Assembly (NCBI GenBank): GCA_022776205.1
Contig: JALFIK010000144.1
Location: 1 to 15,160 of the forward strand
Length of the DNA stretch: 15,160 bases
Source of the DNA: Eubacterium sp.
GTDB lineage: Bacteria > Bacillota > Clostridia > Lachnospirales > Lachnospiraceae
Direction: 5' to 3'
Shown here one piece after another: positions 1 to 6,059 of this stretch. Position numbers and translations under genes: made by a program. Below the pieces are notes generated by a model that saw only the letters and a list, made by a program, of their open reading frames with translations, did not search any database and was not told the DNA's origin. Position 1 is the stretch's first letter, and each line of letters opens with the position of its first letter.

Positions 1-771
1 CAATATCAAAAGCTGTTTTTTCTCATTATCCAGGACAGTATATTTGGTCACCATCTCGTGTGCCTGCGGTATTCTGAGGACAGAATTCACAAAGTCAATA
101 TAGTCACAGACCGGTTTGTTCTCTGCGTCCAGCCAGCCCGAAATGAACTTTTTATTCAGTTCAGTATCCCTTGCTGCAGCAAAATATTTTGTGTCTACGA
201 CATTGCTTACCATAAACATTTGTACATTAGAAAAGATTCCCCTAAACTTTCCTTCCGAAATGTATTTTTTGATCTGATTATACCCATCCATATAGGAATG
301 TTCTTTATTCTTTAATTCAATATGGATGAGTGGAATCCCGTTGATCAGCAGAGTAACATCAAACCGTCTGTCCCGGCTGCCTTCATAGTCCTCAGTTTTA
401 AAAGCCTGGTACTGGTTAATCACCTCATAGACGCTTGTCCCGCCAGCAATATGCTCATTGTTCATCACTAATAAATGCAGTGTCTCATTTCCGCGCTGGA
501 CATGGACATATACTTTTCCATTTTCCCCAACTAACCACTTTCCGGCTTCAAAAAATGAATTGTGGGAAAGATCATTTTTTATCTTGGCAAATTCACTATC
601 ACTAAGAGGGATATCATTCAGTTTCGCCTTGTTATTCTGTTCCAGGATATACTTAAAATTCGCCCAGAGCTGTTCTTCAGTCTTAATATCCGGACGATAG
701 GTCCACTGCGAATCCCCATTACATAACTGATCGATCAATCTTTTTTCTATAATGGATTCTAACTCTGCCAT
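1..771 (-). CDS. hsdR: Type I restriction enzyme R subunit, N-terminal 257 residues (cut by window edge)
   Basis: The frame stays open from an ATG at 771 to base 1, giving 257 residues with no stop, so the gene continues off the left edge. It begins MAELESIIEKRLIDQL and matches the N-terminal nuclease domain of HsdR. The PD-(D/E)xK-type site is visible as D138 (RRFDVTLL), then E152 and K154 in the stretch IHIELKN. HsdR is the ATP-dependent translocase and endonuclease of type I restriction systems and acts with HsdM and HsdS on unmodified DNA. The helicase motor motifs would lie beyond the window. The start lies 3 bases after the hsdS stop, and an AAAGGAG site sits in the end of hsdS, so the genes are co-transcribed and probably translationally coupled. 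Whether the full gene is intact cannot be judged here. Confidence 0.93.
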   Translation of the reverse strand, partial: MAELESIIEKRLIDQLCNGDSQWTYRPDIKTEEQLWANFKYILEQNNKAKLNDIPLSDSEFAKIKNDLSHNSFFEAGKWLVGENGKVYVHVQRGNETLHLLVMNNEHIAGGTSVYEVINQYQAFKTEDYEGSRDRRFDVTLLINGIPLIHIELKNKEHSYMDGYNQIKKYISEGKFRGIFSNVQMFMVSNVVDTKYFAAARDTELNKKFISGWLDAENKPVCDYIDFVNSVLRIPQAHEMVTKYTVLDNEKKQLLIL

Positions 772-774
772 GTC

Positions 775-1383
775 TTATTTCTCCTTTGGAAACATCTTTT
801 GTAACATATATTTCTTCAGTTCCTTTAATTCATCACAATTACGTTGGTGAAGGGTAATAAGGTTGTCGAGTTTTTCAAAATAAGCCCCAATTTGTTCTTG
901 CTCCTGAATTGAAGGAACTAAGAACTCCATGTTTTTGAATTTTCCGTGCGCAAGGACATGTTGACCAGTTCCTTCTGCCGCCATGGCTAACTGCGCCTTC
1001 ATCCCGTGATTCAGCCGGCGCAACAAGAAGTTTGAATCAGCATTTTTAGGACGGAAAACAGGATAGTAATAGCTTATAATCCCTTTATCTATAAGGTTAT
1101 TTCGATTAAATACGAATAAATCCGTATCGCTTCGACTTCGATAAGTGAAATAGCCTTTCGGCAGGACATAGTAGCCAATGTTATCATTTGTAGTTACCTG
1201 CCTATCAGCGAAATAATCTTCCTGAAGCACAATTCCTTGTTGTTGGGATGATGTCAGAACAGGATACTGGTTCTGAACTACGGTCTTTTCCGTATAGTCT
1301 TCAATGACCTCGCCAACCTTACGCTGTTCCCAAGCCTCCGTAAATCCCCTAAATCGCAGGTCCGGTTTTTTCTTCTCAGCCAT
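775..1383 (-). CDS. hsdS: Type I restriction enzyme S (specificity) subunit, half-length with one target-recognition domain
   Basis: This 202-residue HsdS-type protein sets the DNA sequence recognised by the HsdM/HsdR complex. The N-terminal motif PDLRFRGFTEAWEQRKVGE (residues 7-25) is typical of HsdS. One target-recognition domain follows at about 25-155. Then comes one conserved helical spacer at about 158-200 (EQEQIGAYFEKLDNLITLHQ onward), ending KKYMLQKMFPKEK. Usual HsdS proteins are near 400 residues with two such halves; here the stop falls where a second half would begin. I chose the ATG at 1383, with AGGTGA 5 bases upstream; an in-frame GTG at 1392 would add three residues. hsdM ends one base before this ATG. 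Half-size HsdS subunits can act as dimers reading a symmetric site, but that is inference here. It could instead be one module of a shuffling hsdS set. Confidence 0.9.
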   Translation of the reverse strand: MAEKKKPDLRFRGFTEAWEQRKVGEVIEDYTEKTVVQNQYPVLTSSQQQGIVLQEDYFADRQVTTNDNIGYYVLPKGYFTYRSRSDTDLFVFNRNNLIDKGIISYYYPVFRPKNADSNFLLRRLNHGMKAQLAMAAEGTGQHVLAHGKFKNMEFLVPSIQEQEQIGAYFEKLDNLITLHQRNCDELKELKKYMLQKMFPKEK

Positions 1384-1384
1384 A

Positions 1385-3958
1385 TTATTCACCTAACAGC
1401 AACGATTTAAACTCGCTGAGCCCTTTCATATCGAATTCATTACCCTCCAGATCGTCAATCATGGAACACAATTTCTGTTCAGTTTCCCGGATTTCTCTCT
1501 CTATGTCAAAATATGTTGTCTCATATTTTTCACAGATGGCCTGAAGTTTTTTCACCAGTTCTCCGAGGATATGATCCGGAAGTTGATGAAGATTTATCAG
1601 CAGACTGTCAATCCATTTTTTCTCCAGAAGGGCGAAAGCCTGTTCATCGGAGAGACTTTCGATGGTTTCCTTCGCAAGTCCCTGAAGTTCTGCCATTTCT
1701 CGTTTGATTGCGCTTTTCAAACTTTTTTCTTCTTTCTGGAGAGTTTCTGCCTTTTGCAGTTTTTCACGGAAGGCGCCAATTTCTGATATGTTTTTTTCGT
1801 TTCTCAGCTCTTTTAGTTTCCTTGAAACCTCTTTAAAAACAAAGGCATCATTTGCCTCATTCAGGATTTCTGTCTCCTTCTCTTCCTCAGTCAGGGATTC
1901 GATGATTGCTTCATATTCTGACGGAATTTCACCGAGACGATTTTCTTTTTCCTGTATTTTTTTTGTCTCATCCTGGAGGAGCGTATTTTGTACAAGAGAA
2001 AAAGGAATGATATGACCAATCCACCCTTCCTGGATTTCCTGATCTTTTCCATTTTTCTTTTTCATTACCATGTTGGGATCAACTTTTTTTATGGCGTCTT
2101 TTCCTTCCGTCTGAATTACTTCCAGATCCACAGCGATTTTATTCCACTCATCATCGAGAAGCTGGTATGCCTCATATTTGTCAATGAGCGGAATGTTTTC
2201 TAAACGGCAGAAAATATCTTCACTTAATACACTTTCCTCTCTGGCAACGGATACTTCTTCCATATGGTCAAGAAGTTCTTCTTTCAGATAGTCCGCGAAG
2301 CCATGAAAAGCCTCGGCAAATTGCTCTTTAAAAGCCTTCGTATCCGGATGCTCATAAACGGCTTTTTTTATATCACTGACTGCAAGTTTTACATAAGGTG
2401 TACCATCTTCTATAAAAAGTGTCTGTTTAAGTTTTGGGAACGCTTTCCAATATTCTTTCAAATTATCCAGTTCACTCACCGGAATTCCGCCAAACATAGA
2501 GGCATAAATATCCCAGCCTGACGCCGTCTCAGAAGAATCCACATAGCGTGGAATATTAAGATTATATTCATTGGAACGAATCTCCTCGAGAGAGACAACT
2601 CTTGAGTATTTTTCAATGCTTTCTCTTTTCGCGACAACATCCGTTATTTTTTTTATATCCGATGCGCGAAGTTTATTGTTTTTCCCTTCTTTTATAAATC
2701 CCTTCGAGGCATCAATAATCAAAACATCGTTATTTTCTCTTCTCTGTTTTAATACCATTATGATTGTAGGGATTCCTGTTCCATAAAAAATATTTGCCGG
2801 AAGTCCGATAATTGCGTCAATATGATTATTTTCAATCAGATTTTTTCGAATCTCTCCCTCTTCTCCGCCACGGAACAACACACCATGGGGAAGTACAATC
2901 GTCATGATTCCATCCGGTTTTACATGAAAAAGATCATGGAGTAGAAAGGCATAATCTGCTTTACTCTTTGGTGCCAGGCCAAAACGGGCATAGCGGGGAT
3001 CGTGCTCTTTATTGGACGGATCCCATGACTGACTATACGGAGGATTCGAAACTACGGCATCTACATAAAGAGGCTCATAAGTATTGACCGGATCATTGTC
3101 ATCAAAATAAGGCCAGTCCTCTTCCAGGGTATCTCCACATCTTGTCACAATATTATCCGGCTTAATGCCCCGCATCACAAGATTCATCCGAGTGAGGTTG
3201 TATGTATTTTCTTTTAACTCCTGAGCATAGTATTTAATATTATTTTCATCCTCCATGTATTTTGCAACGCTGCGGCCAATATTAATCAGCAAAGAACCGG
3301 ATCCGCTTGTCGGATCATATATTTTAATCTCATTTCTCCCTTTGAGATGGTTTGCCACAATCTCAGACATCAGGAGAGAAACTTCATGCGGTGTATAGAA
3401 TTCTCCCGCCTTTTTCCCGGCATTGGAAGCAAATTTTTCAATCAGATACTCATAAATAAAGCCCAAAACATCATAATCCTGTTTTCCGTCCATGGGGATA
3501 TCTTTAATTAATTGTAAAAGACCACTGATTGCCTTTGTCTGTGCTCCGGAACTGTCTCCTAACTTACTCAGTCCTGTTTCGAGAGTCTGAAATACATTCT
3601 CAAATACTTTTTTATGTGACGGATAAATCATACGGCTGAATGCAGAAAGTGCATCTCGAACATTTGAGACGTCAAAATCTTTTCCCATCCCAATCCAGGT
3701 AGAGAATAAATCTTTATATGCAATAAAATATCCGATATTTTTCTGGATGTACTCCACGGTTTCTTCATCGTCATAATTCAGTTCTTTAATATCTTCCTGG
3801 GTAAAATCGTTTTCCCTTAAAAATTTTACTTCCTGATCGGATAGATATTTATAAAAAATAAAGCCAAGAATATAGTCTTTATATTCATTCGCTTCGATCT
3901 TTGAACGCATCTTATTGGCGGATTCCCAGATTTTGTTGGCAAGCTGTTGTTTGTTCAT
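1385..3958 (-). CDS. hsdM: Type I restriction enzyme M subunit (N6-adenine DNA methyltransferase), long form
   Basis: This 857-residue methyltransferase transfers a methyl group from S-adenosylmethionine to adenine in the site chosen by HsdS. The N-terminal HsdM_N-type helical domain covers roughly residues 1-150 (MNKQQLANKIWESANKMR). GEFYTP is at 185-190, the SAM-binding motif DPTSGSGSLL at 215-224, and the catalytic NPPY at 305-308. Catalytic residues are intact. Classical HsdM proteins are about 500 residues; this one carries some 350 more, including a charged, coiled-coil-rich stretch at about 660-840 (many EKE/KLKE segments). The start at 3958 was chosen over an upstream ATG at 4006 because AAGGGA lies just before it and the family N-terminus begins there. 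The gene has its own extended -10 promoter and heads the hsdM-hsdS-hsdR operon. Confidence 0.95.
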   Translation of the reverse strand: MNKQQLANKIWESANKMRSKIEANEYKDYILGFIFYKYLSDQEVKFLRENDFTQEDIKELNYDDEETVEYIQKNIGYFIAYKDLFSTWIGMGKDFDVSNVRDALSAFSRMIYPSHKKVFENVFQTLETGLSKLGDSSGAQTKAISGLLQLIKDIPMDGKQDYDVLGFIYEYLIEKFASNAGKKAGEFYTPHEVSLLMSEIVANHLKGRNEIKIYDPTSGSGSLLINIGRSVAKYMEDENNIKYYAQELKENTYNLTRMNLVMRGIKPDNIVTRCGDTLEEDWPYFDDNDPVNTYEPLYVDAVVSNPPYSQSWDPSNKEHDPRYARFGLAPKSKADYAFLLHDLFHVKPDGIMTIVLPHGVLFRGGEEGEIRKNLIENNHIDAIIGLPANIFYGTGIPTIIMVLKQRRENNDVLIIDASKGFIKEGKNNKLRASDIKKITDVVAKRESIEKYSRVVSLEEIRSNEYNLNIPRYVDSSETASGWDIYASMFGGIPVSELDNLKEYWKAFPKLKQTLFIEDGTPYVKLAVSDIKKAVYEHPDTKAFKEQFAEAFHGFADYLKEELLDHMEEVSVAREESVLSEDIFCRLENIPLIDKYEAYQLLDDEWNKIAVDLEVIQTEGKDAIKKVDPNMVMKKKNGKDQEIQEGWIGHIIPFSLVQNTLLQDETKKIQEKENRLGEIPSEYEAIIESLTEEEKETEILNEANDAFVFKEVSRKLKELRNEKNISEIGAFREKLQKAETLQKEEKSLKSAIKREMAELQGLAKETIESLSDEQAFALLEKKWIDSLLINLHQLPDHILGELVKKLQAICEKYETTYFDIEREIRETEQKLCSMIDDLEGNEFDMKGLSEFKSLLLGE

Positions 3959-3994
3959 TCTTCTTTCCCTTCTTATGTCCACAATATTATTTTT

Positions 3995-4003
3995 ATTATA
4001 GCA
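3995..4003 (-). promoter_or_regulatory. Extended -10 promoter for hsdMSR
   Basis: On the minus strand TGCTATAAT is a perfect -10 hexamer with the TGn extension, 37 bases before the hsdM ATG at 3958. The -35 region is poor (TTGTAG sits 20 bases upstream, too far), as is usual for extended -10 promoters. It lies downstream of the terminator of the preceding gene, so the restriction genes appear to be an independent transcription unit. Confidence 0.6.
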
Positions 4004-4062
4004 CATGGAAGCTTATCCTGCTACAAAGCGTTAGCTTTTCCGGATGAGCCGTTTTTTTTGAA

Positions 4063-4096
4063 ACAAAAATACCGTACAGATTTCTCCATACGGTAT
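4063..4096 (-). terminator. Rho-independent terminator after the SdpI-family gene
   Basis: The arms 4089-4096 and 4069-4076 form a perfect 8-bp stem (ATACCGTA/TACGGTAT) with a 12-base loop. On the minus strand it is followed by a U-rich run (TTTTTGTTT). The stem begins about 10 bases after the stop of the 4106-4738 gene. Confidence 0.8.
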
Positions 4097-4105
4097 CTCA
4101 TTTGT

Positions 4106-4738
4106 TCATATTCCCTTTTTATACAACCAGTAAGAATAAACGATTGGCACCAGGGCGGCCATTCCGACCGCCACAAACAAAAGCCAGTTCGTTTTTACAA
4201 ATCCGTCGATGATCATAAGTACCCCGGCAACGATCCAGATCCAGGAAGCCATTTTATGTGTCCGGTTCCAGTTTTCTTCGCTCTTTAATGTCCAGGGTAC
4301 CCGGATACCGACGGTATCGTTTTGCCCGATTCCGTGCATGACATATCCGCATACCGTAAAAATAATCCCCACTACAATATCCACAACCATCAGAATATCG
4401 ATTGCCATGCCCAGGGCAATTCCGTAGCAGGACAAGCATACAACACAGGAGATAATCGGGATAATCCACAGGACTTTTTTCATCATCTTTTCATTGATAT
4501 TTTTCTTTTTCGTGTCTGTGGAAACCATGTAAAAACAAAATAGCTGAAGTCCAAGCAGTATGAGGGGAATTCCGAATACAGCAAAGGGTTTACTGCTCCA
4601 GCCGTTTGCCACATTATCCGTTCCAAAATGGGTGGCTATCACATCCGGAAGCTGATTCCACAGAAGAATTCCCACAAGAGATGGGCACAGGGTAATCAAC
4701 CCGGTAACAAAAAGAGTCCATTTATATTTTTTCTTCAT
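4106..4738 (-). CDS. SdpI/DUF1648 family integral membrane protein
   Basis: This is a 210-residue, strongly hydrophobic protein with about six membrane segments (near 9-27, 52-70, 88-106, 114-134, 164-182 and 184-203). The stretch LPDVIATHFGTDNVANGWSS (about 30-49) is the DUF1648 signature. NDTVGIRVPWTLKSEENWNR (about 140-159) is the SdpI-domain signature. In Bacillus subtilis, SdpI gives immunity to the SDP cannibalism toxin and helps hold its repressor SdpR at the membrane. Many homologues are orphans of unknown role. No SdpR-like ArsR regulator or SdpC-like toxin is next to this gene. The start at 4738 has GGAGGAG five bases upstream and is preferred over an ATG at 4756. It appears monocistronic, with a terminator just after the stop. 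The family call is firm; an immunity role is inference. Confidence 0.85.
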   Translation of the reverse strand: MKKKYKWTLFVTGLITLCPSLVGILLWNQLPDVIATHFGTDNVANGWSSKPFAVFGIPLILLGLQLFCFYMVSTDTKKKNINEKMMKKVLWIIPIISCVVCLSCYGIALGMAIDILMVVDIVVGIIFTVCGYVMHGIGQNDTVGIRVPWTLKSEENWNRTHKMASWIWIVAGVLMIIDGFVKTNWLLFVAVGMAALVPIVYSYWLYKKGI

Positions 4739-4771
4739 TTTCTCTCCTCCACACACAGACTTTACATCCCT

Positions 4772-4799
4772 TTATTATTTTGTCGATACATTGTAACAA
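4772..4799 (-). promoter_or_regulatory. Candidate sigma-A promoter for the SdpI-family gene
   Basis: On the minus strand TTGTTA (4799-4794) and TAATAA (4777-4772) are separated by 16 bases, and the gene starts about 34 bases further on. The match is moderate and rivals the upstream candidate at 4857-4865. Confidence 0.35.
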
Positions 4800-4817
4800 C
4801 GTGTAATAATTAATCAG

Positions 4818-4830
4818 ATTTCTTAGAAAT
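4818..4830. repeat. Short palindrome upstream of the SdpI-family gene
   Basis: ATTTC-TTA-GAAAT is a perfect 5-bp inverted repeat with a 3-base centre. It lies between the two candidate promoters of the gene, so it could be an operator or part of a leader hairpin. Its short arms make chance quite possible. Confidence 0.25.
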
Positions 4831-4856
4831 ATATTTTCCGCCGACGGCTCAAGATC

Positions 4857-4865
4857 ATTATAACA
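4857..4865 (-). promoter_or_regulatory. Alternative extended -10 promoter for the SdpI-family gene
   Basis: TGTTATAAT on the minus strand is a perfect TGn-extended -10 element, 119 bases before the start codon at 4738, without a recognisable -35. Use of this site would give a leader of roughly 110 bases. It is of the same type as the hsdM promoter. Confidence 0.35.
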
Positions 4866-4883
4866 GGATGGACATTCCCATCC
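4866..4883 (-). terminator. Weak hairpin downstream of the YibE/F gene
   Basis: GGATGG and CCATCC (4878-4883 and 4866-4871) form a perfect 6-bp stem with a 6-base loop, about 54 bases after the stop of the YibE/F-family gene. The following bases (TGTTATAATG) are a poor U-tract and double as a possible -10 element, so terminator activity is doubtful. Confidence 0.3.
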
Positions 4884-4936
4884 ATTCTCCTTTCATTTTA
4901 ATATGCTTTTTCGTCTGTGTAAAGGAAGGGTTTTCT

Positions 4937-6058
4937 TTATTTTTCTTTGCTGCGGCCTAAGATCCATGCCCCCACTGCGGAGGTAAAAGGCACTGCCAAA
5001 ATCACTCCGAGACTTGCGGAAAGTCCCTGCATCAGCTCAATTCCCACAAAGTACATATTTATGATCTGGCGGTATGGATAGTTATAAGCGTACAGAAAGA
5101 CCAGGGTATTGATGGAACCTCCTGTAAAGGCAAGAATTAATGTATTAGTCATCGTCCCCATCATGTCTCTTCCCACGTGCATTCCGGAGCGAAACAACGC
5201 CCGGGCATCCATGGTTTTCTTATTTATTTTTAGTTCATTCAAAGTAGAAGCGATGGACATTCCCACATCCATCACTGCTCCGAGGGCGGAAATCAATATG
5301 CCGGCAAATAGGAGTTCTCCTATTCGGATGTCCGTCATCTCTCCCACGTAGACCAGATTTTCAATGTCGGATACATTATATCCGGTAATTCCCGCAGCTT
5401 TGCCAATAAGCCAGGCAAAAATTCCGGCAGTTACCACACCAAAAATAGTCCCGAGCATGGCAGTTACCGCTTTTTGGGAAATGCCGTCAATCAGGCACAT
5501 TGTGACAATTGTTGTATAAATTATGACAAAGACCGCTGCTGCGATGGGAGAAATTCCTTTATAAATCATGGGAAGAAACACGAACAGGATACAAAGCATG
5601 GTGAATGCAAGGCCAATCATGGAAAAAATTCCTTTTTTCCCGCCAATAAGCACGACGATTGCCACAAAAAGTCCAATAAAAATCCATAAAACCGGCCCAC
5701 GGTTTTCACTGTAAACCGAGGTAACAAATTCTCCCTCCGATTCGTTGATGAGTGCAATTACTTTCATTCCTACTTTACAGTGTGCACCGAAAAGATAGCT
5801 GGAAGAGCTGGTTGCCTGTGTAAGTTTCCCCTTGTATTTTCCGGATAAAATTTTTAGGACTACGGTCTGATTTCCAACGATGTTCCCGCTTTCCGTTCTA
5901 TTATCACGAATAATTTTTACAACTTCTGCTTTTTCAAAGTCGCGTCCTTCTGTTTCCAGCAGATCTGCCTTTTCAATTCCACGAAAATTCAGAAAAAACA
6001 GAAGAAAGAGGATGCCGGCTGCTGCCAGGCATCCTCCTCTGACCCATCTTTCTTTCAT
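4937..6058 (-). CDS. YibE/F family multi-pass membrane protein
   Basis: This 373-residue protein has an N-terminal membrane segment (about 9-25) and a soluble, probably extracytoplasmic region (about 26-118). About seven further membrane segments lie between residues 121 and 366. Characteristic YibE/F stretches include DIRIGELLFAGILISALGAV (about 243-262), GMSIASTLNEL, and the GTMTNTLILAFTGGS loop at about 301-315. The family's function is not established; a transport role is often supposed. The length is normal for the single-gene form. The ATG at 6058 falls one base after the TAG stop of the upstream secreted phosphatase gene. No strong independent ribosome-binding site is seen, so translation is probably coupled. 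That pairing suggests an envelope task shared with the phosphatase, but this is inference. Confidence 0.85.
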   Translation of the reverse strand: MKERWVRGGCLAAAGILFLLFFLNFRGIEKADLLETEGRDFEKAEVVKIIRDNRTESGNIVGNQTVVLKILSGKYKGKLTQATSSSSYLFGAHCKVGMKVIALINESEGEFVTSVYSENRGPVLWIFIGLFVAIVVLIGGKKGIFSMIGLAFTMLCILFVFLPMIYKGISPIAAAVFVIIYTTIVTMCLIDGISQKAVTAMLGTIFGVVTAGIFAWLIGKAAGITGYNVSDIENLVYVGEMTDIRIGELLFAGILISALGAVMDVGMSIASTLNELKINKKTMDARALFRSGMHVGRDMMGTMTNTLILAFTGGSINTLVFLYAYNYPYRQIINMYFVGIELMQGLSASLGVILAVPFTSAVGAWILGRSKEK

Positions 6059-6059
6059 A

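Noticed and set aside
1513..2786. Several plus-strand reading frames of 64-103 codons opposite hsdM
   Set aside because: They are shadows of the hsdM coding strand, with no ribosome-binding sites and low-complexity phenylalanine/serine-rich products.
4036..4060. CGG-loop-CCG followed by eight T residues on the plus strand
   Set aside because: The stem is only 3-4 bp and no plus-strand gene lies upstream to need a terminator.
4779..4788. TTTGTCGATA, one base from the full Spo0A site, near the SdpI-family promoter
   Set aside because: The conserved core TGNCGAA is broken (TGTCGAT), so binding is unlikely without other evidence.
4822..4884. A 20-codon minus-strand reading frame before the SdpI-family gene
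   Set aside because: Its possible ribosome-binding site is only one base from the ATG and the composition is not protein-like; more likely leader DNA.
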